This document shows, in pieces, positions 11,270 through 23,358 of a stretch of 64,000 bases of DNA. The translations under genes and the position numbers were made by a program. The stretch comes from Auriscalpium vulgare (lineage: Eukaryota > Basidiomycota > Agaricomycetes > Russulales > Auriscalpiaceae), in assembly GCA_019915015.1 (NCBI GenBank), contig JAHBBC010000012.1, forward strand, positions 1,302,001 through 1,366,000. The letters are read 5' to 3'. Each line of letters begins with the position of its first letter. Position 1 is the first letter of the stretch. A model generated the notes under the pieces. It was not told the DNA's origin. It ran no database searches and saw nothing but the letters and a program-made list of their open reading frames with translations.

Positions 11270-12304
11270 TCACAAGAGTGACAGCACCTGTTGTCCGGTC
11301 CAAGTTTCCCCAGAAGCCAGCTTCTTGAAACCGCGCACGTATCCTGGTTCGACGCACACAAAGCGCTCCCTATGCACAGTTCAGTGAGGCGGGGCGGCAG
11401 ATACACTGGAAAATCACATACCATCCGCCGACTTCCATGTCTCCGAGCTTACTCCCAGCCTCCGCCTGAGGATTCCATACGGTGAGAGTATTGAATTCGT
11501 GCATCTTCACCTCCATCCCTCCACCAGGCCACATCACGTCGATCTTGCTGGGCGCATCCTCGTAGACAGAGTCCGTGAAAACCCTCACGTCAACAGCCTC
11601 TCTCTTTTCCTCCTTCAACTTGGACCTGGCCTCCAACGATGCTTCCGTCTTGTCGACGTAGTACTTGCCTTGCAGGGGCGCGATCGCGACGTCATTGGCT
11701 GGGGCACGGACGTAGGTATGGAGCAGCGCCTGGAACTCGAGAGCATCGGTGCTAGAGGGATTTCCGACGTGGAGGTCGGTGCTGAGCTGATGCTCGGCCA
11801 AAGTGACGACGTAGGAGAGGGCGAAGGACTTGTCGTAGACGGCAGCAATGGCCGGGTTCGGATGCAAGGCTGGAGGTTCGTCAGCGAAAACCTGTAGTAA
11901 GCAACCAAGATACGCACTCAATCTGACAGAAACCCCCGCTTCATTGTCCATCACCACACTGTCGACATCCCAGACCTGGTTTCTGGCAAAACCATGCTGG
12001 CTAAGCTTGAGATGGTCGGGGTGTTCAGGAGCACCGAAGCACGGGAACACGACGGGTATGCCGCCGCGAACCGGCTTGCTACCATCCAAGGCGGCCTTGG
12101 AAGAAACGAAGATGCGCTCGGAGAGGGAGGCGCTGTTCCTATCTGCTGCCTTCCATGAGATGACGGTGGCCCCGTAGTAGAGGATCTCGACCGATGGGCC
12201 CTGTGCAAGTTGGAGTGAGCGACGCGAGGCTACGATGACCAAGAGAGCTGCCGCACCTTGGGATGCTTGAGGATGATCTTGTCGTGTGTCTTTTCAATGG
12301 GCAT
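11270..12304 (-). CDS. Glucose-6-phosphate 1-epimerase (hexose-6-phosphate mutarotase)
   Basis: Interconverts the alpha and beta anomers of hexose 6-phosphates in the cytosol (EC 5.1.3.15; relative of yeast YMR099C). Exons 12257-12304, 11918-12200, 11422-11869 and 11270-11369 join in phase to 292 residues, the usual family length. Start MPIEKTHDKIILKHP at 12304. Family motifs: GPSVEILYYGATVISWK, GGIPVVFPCFG, LSQHGFARN (a His/Arg active-site segment), LHTYVRA, EFNTLTVWNP and RFVCVEPGYV near the C-terminus, with the conserved Glu. The second intron (49 nt) removes a stretch that would otherwise read through in frame; splicing gives the conserved VSVRLTLHPNPAIAAVYDK. It sits in the accessory island but looks intact, with ordinary codon use. 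Confidence 0.93.
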
Positions 12305-12566
12305 GGCGTCGAGATGTGGTCGTCCGAAGGCAAAGAAGAACGGGTGCGACCGTGGGTGTCTCGCCGCCCATCGTGTTCTCTGTACGAGGATCCCATATGG
12401 AATCCGACGTCATGCAGTCCGAAATTCACGAGGCCCGGATAGGCAGTGCTTTTCCACGATCCTCGACGCTCTTGGCTCGGCAGCTTGGCGCGCACCTGGG
12501 CTGCGCTTTTGTTCCGTCTCAGGCTGACCCCAATTCCTCGTTCCCCCCTCTCTCTCACACCACGAC

Positions 12567-14082
12567 ATGTTGCCCTCAATAACCCCACTCGCGCTGGTCG
12601 CATCCGCTCTTTTGCTCCCTTCTACGTATGCTACCTCTCTGTCTGCTTTCGACCGTCGCGCGACGACTTGTAACGGCCACCCTGAGGTGCGTCTGCCTCT
12701 TACCTATCACCATCGAGCACACACCTGACGTCTTGTCTGCCAGCTGTGCGACCGAAGCTTTGGGAATGTCACCTTTGTCGGCGCCCACGATTCCTACGCC
12801 GTAGGAGTCAACAACCGTGCGTATGATTCCGAGTCGACCTACCCGTTGCTCACTGGTCCCTTCTAGTCGCCACGAACCAGGACTACAATAGTGGTTATCT
12901 AGGATTTTCCTCATCAGAATGAGTGCTTATGTCTGGCCATCTAGTTACGCAGCAGCTGAACGATGGCATCCGAATGCTGCAAATGCAAGCCCATAACCTC
13001 TCGGGCACCATCCAATTATGCCACACCAGTTGTGTACGTCCGCTCCAGACTATTTTTCAACCATGAAACTGATAAATATCAGTCTCTCTTCAACGGAGGC
13101 ACCCTGCAAAACTACCTGACATCTGGTACCGACTAGCTGCACGTATCTTGTGCGATTCTTGCTGAAATTTGACGTCGTAGTGAAATCTTGGATGGATGCC
13201 AACGCCAATGATGGTACTGTCAATTTCTCATGCGCAGCGGCATGGTCACTGACACGATGTGACAGTCGTCTCGCTCCTCATCGTCAACTCGGACGGCTTC
13301 TTGCCCAGCGATTACGATTCTGTTTTCAAAGCTGCGGGATTGGACACCCTTTCCTACGCCCCTGATTCTGCCTCCATACCGGCCGGCTCATGGCCCACCC
13401 TCGGGAGTCTGATCGACTCCGGCAAGCGTCTGCTCACCTTCCTCGACGCTGGAGCCGACTTCACTTCCGTGCCGTACATCATTGATGGTGAGGCGCCTTT
13501 GATGCACGCGTTTGGTGGCTGACAGATGCAACAGAGTTCACCAACATCTGGGAGACTGCCTTTGATGTCACGGACACAACATTCGATTGCACTGTCAATC
13601 GGACGAAGGGCGACCCATCCACCGAAATGTACTTGATCAACCACTTCCTGGACAAGATCGTACTCGGACAACCCACACCCGATCAAGCGAGCGCCAACGT
13701 GACGAACAGTGTGTCAGGCGTAGGGTCACTCGGGGCACAGGTCGATACCTGTGCGGCTGCCAATGGGCGCAACCCCAACTTCATGCTTGTCGACGTGGGT
13801 AAATTCCGACTGATCTGAAGTAATTGGTCCTCACCCGCTCTCCAGTTCTACGAATTTGGAGGCGGAAGCGTCTTCCAGGTCGCAGCCACTGCGAACGGAG
13901 TGACATACAGCCCGTCGACGCCTGTGCCGTCGCCGCTCACGTCGAGTTCTTCGTCGTCCGGGTCGTCGTCGTCGTCGACGCCGAACAACGCGTTATCCGC
14001 TCAACGCCTCTCCGGCACTGCTCTTGTGGCGTGGACGACCGTGACAGCCAGCGTTCTCATCGGGGCCTGGAGCATCCTGTGA
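12567..14082 (+). CDS. Secreted, probably GPI-anchored PLC-like phosphodiesterase (PI-PLC X-domain fold)
   Basis: Nine exons (12567-12686, 12744-12816, 12867-12890, 12945-13033, 13083-13125, 13181-13213, 13266-13487, 13535-13794, 13846-14082) in consistent phase give 366 residues. The N-terminus is a signal peptide (LALVASALLLPSTYA), then Cys-rich sequence (CNGHPELCDRSFGNVTFVGA) with the catalytic-type His-Asp in VGAHDSYA. DGIRMLQMQAHN and a segment ending IQLCHTSC follow. The C-terminus has a Ser-rich linker and a hydrophobic tail (LVAWTTVTASVLIGAWSIL), typical of a GPI signal. The family is common in fungi; the substrate is not established, and most members lack Ca-binding residues of true PI-PLC. 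Exon 3 is only 24 nt. It starts 262 bp from the divergent mutarotase gene. Confidence 0.9.
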
Positions 14083-14713
14083 ATGAAATAGCTGCGCTCC
14101 GTCGTCTCGAGACTGCATTTACCGATCTATGGAATCTACACAGACATTTAATAGCATTCAAACGGACTTGTATATACACCCAATGCCCCTTGGAGTCTCG
14201 GACGTCTTTCTGCAATGATGTGCGAAGGTAGCACCGTGCTGAGCTTGTGCTCTTCGATGGCTGGAGGGTCGAGGAGCGGGGCCAACTCAAGCTGAGACTA
14301 GCTCACCCTTGCTTCCGTCTGAGATCTGAGTCCTAGTCTGGTCTCTCCGGGACAGCGAGAATGCCGACCTCCGGGATGTGGAAAACCCCCGCCGTACGCG
14401 CAGGGCGACTTCAACGAATTCGAGCTCGAGGGCAGAATCAAGCAGACGCGCTGCAAGGTCGTAGACTAGGCGCTGTGTTTTGGCCTTGTGGTGACACGCC
14501 CGCAGCCGTTGTGCACACGTTTCGGTCTGTCATGACATTGCTCCTTTTTGCTGGTTCTCGCCGTCTCTCCGAAGGTCGTTCAGTTCGAATGTATCCATGC
14601 TATCGGCAATAGGCCTTGGATGGGACAGCACGCTTCGATGGTATGACGAAAGGCAATATGTACAGATAACTTATACTCCGAGTCCCAGCTCAAGATTTAC
14701 AGTAACATCTATC
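14083..14713. other. Intergenic between the PLC-like gene and F1 copy A, convergent
   Basis: 631 bp of 3' flanking DNA for two convergent genes. No motif-bearing frame was seen. Bases 14690-14713 resemble the DNA just 3' of copies B and C, so the F1 duplication unit includes some 3' flank. Confidence 0.5.
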
Positions 14714-16089
14714 CTATTCCCGTGTCTGTCTGCCCAGCCCGCATGGTAGACACGATCGAACGACGGATATGAACGTGCGAGAGAACGAAACAATGCCTGT
14801 CGACAGCGCGTCAGTGCCATGCAAAAAGAGGCGTGCACTCGCAATCTACCATTCGTGACTTTGTTATGGCGCCGTCGTTCCTTGTGTTCCGCATCGAGCT
14901 CCAGTATTTTCTCGGAAGACGACTCTGCCTTAGCTTTGGCACGTGTCTTGGCAATAAATCGAGAGATGATGTTGGCTATGTCAAGGTTAAACCATCTGCT
15001 CACCATGGCCCGCTAACAGAAACACTCACCCTTTTGATTGTGTTGGGACGCTGACGCATTACGCTGGCGCTCCCTGGCCATGTGTTCTTCGATGCGCTCG
15101 CGACTCCGCTGCTCAGATTCGGCACGAATTCTGTTACGGACGTGTCAGATATGGAGTGAATACTGGACGCTGTACATACCTTTCCACAGCGGCAATCTCC
15201 TCGAAGAAAAATTTAGCATCCGTGAACTCGACAACGCTGGAAAGGTCCACGTCAAAGTCGACCACAGGCATAAACTGCTTCGCTGGATCCTCTCGGATGT
15301 CGAAAGGATCTCCGAAGACTTCCCGGATCCCGTCCAGTTCGTCGCTGGATGCGTCGGACTCGGACAGTTCAGAATCATCAAAGGAGCACCCGTATGATGC
15401 ACGGTCGTCCAGATCCTCATTGAGGCCTCCGTCGTCCTCTCTGGCCAATGGGGAAGTGAGTGGTGACGGAGTGGATATTGGGTGAGTGGCCTCGTATGCT
15501 GCGCGCAGCTGACTTTGGCGCTGAACGTCTTCGGCCATTGCTTCCATCACGTCGATGACATCGCGCATGGAAATCATCGGCGACAAACTGTGGTCAACGC
15601 TAGGACTAAGGTCCGTTGTTACGCGGAGGTCGATTTCGTCCAACGTGTGATGATATAGGCCGACCCATGGAAGAGGAGGAGTTGGCGACAGGGCCTTCCG
15701 GCCTCCAGGATGTGTCGCCGGAGCAATCGGGACGCACATAGTCTCGTCGGTATGTTCGGTGTCCGATACCACTGGTAAGCTATTGCTGAGGATGTGACAC
15801 GTGCATTCGTGATATCTGCGTTCAGGGTCAGGTAGATCCAAAAACTAACGAGGAATGAGAATCAGGCTAGGCCAGGCGTGAAGACAGCGCGACTCACGTC
15901 GGAAATGTACCCCACATACTTCTTCGGTTTCAATGCGGCCGCCTGCTCAGTCGCGACCGGGTCCTCCAATGCCTCTAGGGTAGCGGCAGGGTTCAGTGTG
16001 AATACGACATATGCGCCATATGTCGGGAGGAGGTATGTGTTGCGCGGGAAAGGTTCGATTGGGACGCCATGAGCATCCGTCCGAGTCAT
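14714..16089 (-). CDS. Family F1 copy A, intact, unknown function
   Basis: Five exons in perfect phase (15898-16089, 15180-15844, 15030-15130, 14850-14975, 14714-14796) give 388 residues. Module 1 (residues 1-64): MTRTDAHG start, RNTYLLPTYGAYVVFTLNP, ATLEALEDPVATEQ, KKYVGYISD. Module 2 (65-285): RRYHECTCHILSNS with close Cys residues, MCVPIAPATHPGGRKAL, PPLPWVGLYHHTLDEIDLRV, an acidic Ser-rich linker, and FMPVVDFDVDLSSVVEFTDA. Module 3 is charged and helical: IRAESEQRSRERIEEHMARE, then ANIISRFIAKTRAKAKAE. There is no signal peptide or membrane helix; it is probably soluble. The ATG at 16089 is preferred over one at 16128 because copies B and C start at the same place. A TATA box lies 63-70 bp upstream. 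It is head-to-head with F2 copy 2. Function unknown. Confidence 0.8.
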
Positions 16090-16151
16090 CGTGGATTGCA
16101 GCTGGATAGAAGGGGGATATATGCTCATGGGACACTGGCGAGAGCATCATG

Positions 16152-16159
16152 ATTTTATA
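16152..16159 (-). promoter_or_regulatory. TATA box of F1 copy A
   Basis: TATAAAAT on the minus strand, followed by CATGAT, 63-70 bp upstream of the ATG. The same octamer occurs 61-68 bp upstream of copies B and C. Confidence 0.6.
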
Positions 16160-16486
16160 GCCAGAAGCAAGCCAGAAGAACAATAGGAATTAGAAAGGTC
16201 TCCAGGGGTTAGACGACGAAGAATAACAGTTGCATCCTGGTAGTTATGTACCGAGAAAAACAAGGAACAGCATTGGCCGAACTTTCGGCTTATGTATCTA
16301 GATAAGACATAAGATCGTATCACTGGCGCTTACAGTTGTTATTCTCCGCAAACGCGTGAGCCTTATCCTCGTCGACGTCTGATCCTTGTCGACTGATCCT
16401 TGTGGACTACCTAGCGACTTTCTCTAAAGCTATTGTCTCATTATTCTGAGTCTGATGGCCCAAGTGCTCTCTTGTATGCTGACATG

Positions 16487-16493
16487 TATAAAT
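16487..16493 (+). promoter_or_regulatory. TATA box of F2 copy 2
   Basis: TATAAAT 64-70 bp upstream of the ATG at 16557. With the F1-A TATA box at 16152 it makes the 467 bp intergenic region a two-way promoter. Confidence 0.55.
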
Positions 16494-16714
16494 GTCTCCC
16501 GGGAGGGTTCGTATATCTACATCAACACAACCCATTCACCAACCTTCTATCTCAAGATGGCCTCTGACTTGATCCTCGGCAGCCTATGGGTGGCGCACGC
16601 GTCCATGGCAACAGCTGCTTGGGATGCGTTGAACGACGGTGCCCGCACTCGCAGGTCCTATTCGCAGACAAGTCTCGCGGCCGGTTCCGTTGCGCCAACC
16701 ACTCTCGGTTCGGT

Positions 16715-16716
16715 CA
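16715..16716. repeat. Left target-site duplication (CA)
   Basis: CA flanks the element here and again at 26005-26006. Only two bases match. The codon phase of the F2 gene supports this as the duplicated target. Confidence 0.6.
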
Positions 16717-16742
16717 CATCAGCAAAAGCCACAAAATATTAT
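16717..16742 (+). repeat. Left terminal inverted repeat
   Basis: Reads CATCAGCAAAAGCCAC then AAA and ATATTAT. It matches the reverse complement of 25979-26004 at 23 of 26 positions, the first 14 perfectly. Confidence 0.85.
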
Positions 16743-16791
16743 GAAGCCAGGTGGCGGCCGCCTGGCGCGGGCCGGAATATATTCCCATATA

Positions 16792-16818
16792 ATGCGGCCA
16801 CCTCCGAGGTGGCCGCAT
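16792..16818. repeat. Perfect 13+1+13 palindrome in the left subterminal region
   Basis: Arms ATGCGGCCACCTC and its reverse complement around a single C. The ACCTC-C-GAGGT core recurs at 25684-25694 near the other end. Such motifs may be transposase binding sites; that is inference. Confidence 0.8.
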
Positions 16819-16919
16819 CCACAATACTTGTACGTAGGATACAATGCAATATATGACTATGTAAGATGGGTCCCGATTCTATGATACGCCGTTCCCGAGA
16901 GCTTGTCCCGGGCTACACA

Positions 16920-19900
16920 TCACAGGGCGCCAAACCCGGCCTCTGCGACGAGTTCCTCGTCGTCCCAGGCCTCCTCATCCAACCCGCGCTCCATGTCCGC
17001 AGCCTCATCGCCGTCCCACTCGCCTGCGGCGTCACCCTCCCACTCGTCAGGCGCGCCCCATTCGTCCTCCCACTGGTCGTCGCGGTCGTCGAGCTCGGCT
17101 GCCAGCGTGTCCTCGTTGTCCTCGTCGGCCTCGTCGGCCTCGTCGGCCTCGTCGGTATTCGTGTCCTCAACATCGCTGAGCGCGGTCTCGTGCGCGGGCT
17201 CATCCTCGCGCGCGTTGTCTTCCTGCGATCGCTCCGCATGGCTGTGCGCGATCTCGTCTGCGGGCACATTCTCGCGTGCGTCGTCTTCGTCTTCCTGTGA
17301 TTGCAAGCCGTGCTTCCGTGCCTCGAAAAATGCGTCCAGGTCAAACTCCGGGCCCAGCGGCAGGGAGTGGGCGACTTTGCGTAGCGCGGCGCTGCAATAC
17401 CTTGTCGCGAGGTGCCCGATGCCCCCGCCGCGTTGGAGCATGAAGTGGTCCCTGTCGGGGAAGCTAACCGGCTGTCAGTCACGGGCGGGACCTGCGCGCA
17501 CAACAATACTCACATGCCCACGAGGTACCGGTTCCATGCTGAGTCGTCCTCATGCTCGTCGGTGTCCGGTTGCTGTCTGAAAAGAGCCTGAGTTACGGAA
17601 GGGTGGCGCGTCCCGTACATGAAACCCGGCATGATGTGCACAGCGCGGAGTACGTCGTTAGGGTCCACAAAGCCGAAAGCATTCGGGCTTTCAGGCTTCA
17701 GAGGGCCAACCACCGGGAGTCGACGTGCCTCGAAGCCACACGGGATGCTCTTGTCGAGCATCAGCCACTCCACCCACGCAATGTCCAGCCGTTGGACATC
17801 CGTTGCTTGTGACTGAGCCGGAATGTGCCGAAACTCAACATGGAAGATCAGATGGACCTGAGCGTAGAGGAATGGATGGAAGGCCGGGTCATCGGGGTCA
17901 TCGGGCGAGAGCAGCATGATGTGGGGATGGGTACGCGGGTTGATGGAGTCTTGCTCCCGACGGCAGTCATACGTAGTGTAGTTGATGCGAAGCACCTTGT
18001 GAAGGTGCAGTCGGTTGCGCGCAATGAATATTGTGTTGCGCTCGGCGTCGGTGAAGTCGTGTCGGTTTGGGTCGTTGAGCACACGCGAGAGGATATGATC
18101 AACGAGGCGTGTTCGGAAGTCCTTATATATGGTCAGCCAAGACATAAGTACTCAAGCAAAGAGACATGACGTACCTTCAGAGCTGGGTGTGCCTTGTTGT
18201 CGGCCAGCCAGGCGCCGATCTCCAGAAAATCGCGCGTCGCCTCCGCTACGTGGTAATGAGCGTTCGGGTCGGTCGGTGGGAGGTCGTCGTCATCTTCTGC
18301 TGCCTTGCGAGCTGCGGAGGACATGCCTGGAGGTGGTGGCCCGCCATCCGGAGGCGGCAGCACGTCATCCGGAGGCTGAGAGGGTGCCGGTGCGCCAGGG
18401 CGAGAGTCGACTAGCCGCTGATGGAGATGCCTCTCTGCAAACCGCTCGCGGGCTTCCTGATCGGCAAGCTGCTGGACGAAATGATTCTTGTTGGTCAGCC
18501 CGTATCGAGCCTTGACGATCTTGTGCTCAAGCTCGCCCTGGAAGGAGATATAAGCGTCGTGAGGGAATGGAGAACCGGATGAGCTCACCGTCTGCGTGTT
18601 GTAATTATCTGTCGTGCCGAAATGCTCAACAGTATCCGGGTAGTCAGGGAATGAATGCATCTTGAACGTTGCCATGTTGAACTCCTTGTGGTTGGCGGTC
18701 AGGACGGTGGTGGCCTGCTTGCCTGCACCTCCCTCAGCCGCACGCTTCCTAGCAGCAGCAGCGTGACGGCGACCACGCGCGGCTGTCTCCTTAGGCAGTT
18801 CCTTCGTGGGGATGACGTCGCAAACGGCGGTGATGAACTGACAGAATGCCTGCCCTAGAGCAGTGTCACTCTGCCGGCTCCAGCGAATCGTCGAGTCCGT
18901 ATGTTGACGCAGCTTGATGTAGGCGTGTTCAGTTGCAAGGCAGAAGAGGAGGTCCAGGACGGCTGCGTTCTGCTCGAGGTCTTCAAAGAGGCCGTCGAAG
19001 GCGGCGATCGCACACTTAAGTCCGTTGTTAGCACATGTGAATAGATGGCGAAGCACTGAGCACCGTACCTGAATGAAGTCTTCATAGTCGCGTCCGGCGA
19101 GCTTCTTCATCTCTGATACGTTGTCGTCGAAGCGCCGTATGGTCCCTCCCGAAGGTAGGTATCTGGCGGAATCTAGCGAGCAGCATTAGACGGAGCTGCG
19201 AGAATATCTGGGGGCACATACCTTCTGTTCAGTTCGGCAATCATGTCTCCTGGCAGCTCATGAACGAGACGAAATAATTGTGCGGCGGTAGATTTGACCG
19301 TGCCCAGCTCACTCTCATGCAAGACGTCGGGCACGAGCATTTTATGGTAGTCGAACTTGACAGAGGGAATAGATAACTTCGAAAAAGCATTCTGGTAGAG
19401 ATGAGCACGTTGTTCAAGCTGCAGCTGGCACAACACTTACTCTGGTCGGAACCAGCGACTGCTGGGACAGCAGTCTTTCGACAGGCTTACTTGAGATCCC
19501 TTTAGCCTTCTCGAAGATGAGCTTCCGTGCCTTCATAACACGACGACGACGGTCAGGGTTGTCTTCCCGGACGACACGGCGCGTTGCCATATCGTCGGCG
19601 CTTGTCACCTTCGGAATGTTGACCTTCTCGACGTAGCAGCGCGGGCAGGGGCATCGGCCGAGATTGCGGATGCAAGCAAGCAGAACCCTAGAGATTACAT
19701 GAGCATAACACGAGAGATAGAAGAAACGCAGGCGCACTTTTCGGGATAATCTGCCGAATATGTGAACAGACGAGGGAAGAAGCGACGATGAATGCCATCG
19801 TCGCACAGCAAGACCATGCCATGGCGGTACGCGTCCATGAAGTCGTCGTCGAGGAGGTGGTCCCATACCCCGTGCATAAGCTCCCGTTTGCAGTGCGTGA

Positions 19901-21344
19901 ATATGTTGTCCGCAGCTGCCACGCCGTAGATCTTCATGTATTGGTCTTGGAAGTCCTTCGGCAGCTGGAGAAAGGAATTAAATAGACTCTATCTGAGGGA
20001 AAGCACGACATACTGTTGGGATGTAGGCCAGGTGGTGACAGGCATGCGACGACGGCTTGGCTCTCGTGTACTTTGATTGCGACCCGAAGAACATATAGAT
20101 CGGCCAAACAGATGCGGTGCCGAAGTTCGCCAGGTGAGTCGAATCAGACCAGATGAGAAGCGGGACAACGACGCGTTCGAGCGTGTCGTCGGGCGCGCGG
20201 GGTAAGGCCTTGATCTCCTGATGGGCCTCAAGCATTGCAGGAGAGCTGTAGATCTCCGAGTACACGCGCTCTGATGTTGCAGGATCGTCGTTGTCAGGAA
20301 TGTAGCGTTCCTCGAATGGGACGTGATGGAACGTCTGCGCGACGTCTGACTCAAAGACCTGCTTGACAATGTCGAAGATGCGTCGGTATACAAGACCAGG
20401 AACCTCGAGCTCAGGCGCGTCCTTCTCGGAATTGAACTTGTGCTTCTTGGAAGGAGGCAGGCGGATGCGAACGGAAGCCGACTTCCAGCCGTCCTCCTGA
20501 TGGAAAGGGTTGTCGACGTCCTTGAGGTACCGGTCGAGTGCGGCCAGCTCCGACGCTGTTCGAAAGCCCTTCATCTCCTCAATGCTGCCACCAAGATGAC
20601 CAAGATCGCGGAAGAGGCGATCCAGTTCGGGAGCGCTGCTCTTGTCCGCTGGTCCTGTGAGCCTCCAGTTGATGGCGATGGCCGCAGTGCGACTGGAGAA
20701 GGGCTCGTGCGGAGTAGATGGGGATGGTTGAGGCCGCGGTGCAGGTGCGCCTCCCGCCGTTGGGCCCGGTGTTGTAGCAAGTGTGGGTGCATCGCAGATG
20801 CGGTCGATGGAGGAGCCAGCGTCGGGGTTGATGGTCGGTCGGTCGGGATAGACGCGAAAGACGCCGAACTGGTTGGGCTTTGTCGTGAGCGAGGGGTCTA
20901 CGAGCGGCTCCGGCGTAGCGTCTGCGCGGAGAGGCTCAGGCTCGGGAGGTAAGTCGCCGGGCGGAAGATGTGCGAGGGATGTTTCTTCGTGAATGACAAA
21001 GTCCGTGAAGTGACGAGGTGCTCGCACAGTGCGACCAGAGCGAAGAGAACGGGCCTCGCGAGGCGGACTAGCAACTGCCGGAGGTGGTGCAGGAGGGTCG
21101 TCTTCGATTTGCTGTATAGACAGGATCAATATCATTCAATTGGAAGGTTCGTCGCACGCACCATTTCATCTTCTGGCTCCTCCGCTCGCAACCGCTTGCT
21201 TGTTGACGCGCCGTCATCATTGCGCGCGCGCTTTCTTGACACCCGCTGATCGAGCGCCCTGTACGCGGAACAACGCGGGGTGTGTGCATTGAGTTTGCGA
21301 CTGGACTCGAAGACGTCATTGCAGCCGGAGCACCTCGAGTACAT
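16920..21344 (-). pseudogene. Plavaka-type transposase gene, one frameshift
   Basis: Ten exons: 21162-21344, 20014-21111, 19738-19964, 19441-19687, 19222-19391, 19069-19172, 18589-19014, 18175-18537, 17514-18121, 16920-17463, about 1,300 codons. The N-terminus has a zinc-finger-like CSGCNDVFESSRKLNAHTPRC-type pattern (C-x2-C-x13-H-x3-C). Family landmarks follow: IKALPRAPDDTLERVVVPLL, LIWSDSTHLANFGTASVWPI, FFGSQSKYTR, HGVWDHLLDDDFMDAYRHG, FTYSADYPEK, RNLGRCPCPRCYVEK, MLVPDVLHESELG, YEDFIQ, ARYGLTNKNHF, LRINYTTYDCRREQDSINPR, FMLQRGGGIGHLATRYCS, then an acidic tail with a Glu/Asp repeat. All junctions are in phase except exon 6, where FGRD and TIRRF lie in different frames (about 19140, as if two bases were lost). 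That break probably inactivates this copy. Confidence 0.85.
17111..17155. repeat. Short tandem repeat in the transposase acidic tail
   Basis: About four copies of a CTCGTCGGC-type 9-mer, encoding Glu-Ala-Asp repeats on the minus strand. Confidence 0.7.
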
Positions 21345-23358
21345 GGCAAGAGTGCGTGGAGGAAGTGCGTGGAGGAAGTGCGTCGTCGGCATGGGAAGGG
21401 CTGCTGTTATATGGCAGAGGGATCTGCAGTGTGCCTGGAGAAGGTGCGCGTCAGCATTCACAGAAATTCCTGAACATCTGCGGATCCGCCAACTTGACAC
21501 GTACCTTGGTAGATTTCCATTGCAGAGGGCAAGTCCAGTGGGAGAGGAAAGCAATGCCTGCGAGGAGGCGGTGTGCAAGAATTGCTCGCGTGGCTGCAAA
21601 ACACCAACGCTCAGCGTCCGCGAACAGAAAACATCAAACAACCATACCTACCCTTGACGCCGCCCTCGCGGATTCTGGAGGCCTCCCGACGTCTCCGTGC
21701 GGCCGTCCGTCACGCACGCTGGGTTTGCAGCGTCCACGAGCGAGAGCGCCGTCTTGGGGTGACTGTCTTGCTCCAGGATGCGCGAGCTTGATGTGCCGCG
21801 GCGTATGGACAGTCGACGACGGGCGACGATGTCACCGGCGCCGTCAAAGGCGTCGCACTGGCAGGCTATCTTCACGGCCGTGAACTTTTGCATGGCCACC
21901 GGTCCCCCCCCACGCCTCGCCCGCCTTCGCGCTCGCTCGAACCGGAGGAGCAAGCCGCGCTTTAGGAAGGTGCACCCGGGGGCTATGCGCCGGAAGAGAA
22001 GGTTCGGCGTGTTGCTCTGAAGGCCAAGCAGCCCGAGTGTCTGCGCGTGGGTGTGTAGAGAACATGTTGATGGCAGGGAAGTCGGCGTCACAGACGCGTC
22101 GCGTGAGGAAGACGAGATATCGGTAGGTGTAGATATGCTCTCGGGACAAGGAGAATGCACGGCGAAGGTTCCAGACGTCGACGCAGTCGGAGAACACGGC
22201 CGTGAGTTGAAATAGGTTGTGGAGAGGTTGTGCTGTGTCCAAGGACGCGATGACGCGGGTCAGAAAGTGCTGAATCCTTCGACATGCGTCCGCTCCTTTT
22301 CGTAGAACTCCTGATGACCTTTGAAGGGCATCGCCGATCGAGCGTCGTGGGGTGTGGGGAGTATCGCACGCCGGGAAGAAGCCACGGATGCCATTGTGCG
22401 CTCTGTTTCGTGTTTGCGAGGGCAATTGGACACCGCGTAGGTGAAATCTGGATGCACTGGAAGGTGGGCTGAGTGCCCGGGATGTGAAGAAAGAAACACA
22501 ACATGGCGCACCTCGTCCGTGTGATCCGTTCGGTCTGTTGGCCCTGCTGTCATTTCTCTCGGCTGCCAGAAAGAGGCAGCCTGTGAGCGCAGGCACGCTC
22601 GCGTGTCGTGCACGTTTGCACACGGAGAACAGGGCCATCGCAGGATCCCTGCCTGTGCACGACATGCCAAGGGAGTCCTCACGCAGGACGGCAGTGCACG
22701 ACTGCCTGTGTACCTGCCTGAGGAGCGAAGCCGCTGCCCACGACCCATGCCGCGCATACAGTGACCTTGTATCAGAGAGCAGCTAAGGAACCGACTGGTC
22801 AGTGATTTGTGAGTAGCGTAGACAAATTGCAACGCACTGGGGATGTACTCGAGCACGACGGCCCCGAGATGCTGGCGAGTCCTTCAAGATTGACGACGTG
22901 CCATGTTGGGCTGGCGCCCTTCGAGAAGGTAATGAGATGAGATGTCGGTTGTCATCCACACTGCCACACCTCGCAGGACCGCCCCGTCAGTCTGTGCGCG
23001 ACTCTGGCGAGGACGTGTCCCTCAAGACTGTGGCATGCCGTGGAGATAGCAGGACTTGAAGTGTCTATCAAAGTTGAAGGCGAAGGGCGGGCGGGAAATG
23101 GGGTCAAATGGGAGGGTGAACAGCGCGAGGGTGTATGAGAAGACGAGGATGGACGGTGCCCTGCTCAGACTTGCCGCGTCTTTGGCGAGGCGACCGCGCT
23201 GGCAGAAGGGCGAAGTCGCGACTTGGCAAAATTCTTGTCGGCACACCACGTGATGGCAGCACGTCGCGTAATGTCACACCATGTGACATGCACTTTGCAT
23301 GCGCGCGCTGGCCATTTGCCAGACCCCACATCTTCCCTCACACCACCATCATCACCCC
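21345..23358. other. Transposon interior between its two divergent genes
   Basis: About 2 kb, GC-rich, with many overlapping frames on both strands (the longest 273 codons, minus, 21844-22665). I found no recognised motif, no consistent splicing and no signal peptide, so I do not call a gene. It should hold the promoters of the transposase and the DUF6698 gene. Confidence 0.4.

Noticed and set aside
14671..15006. Unspliced reading of the last F1 exons (also at 27651-27986)
   Set aside because: Copy C has a stop in this reading, and differences between copies are synonymous only in the spliced frame.
16455..16856. Whole 133-codon frame as a separate small gene
   Set aside because: Its first part is the 5' piece of F2 copy 2, and the rest runs into the transposon end and is meaningless.
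21844..22665. 273-codon minus-strand open frame in the transposon interior
   Set aside because: High GC content makes long chance frames common here. No motif or splice partner; overlapping frames of similar length exist on both strands.
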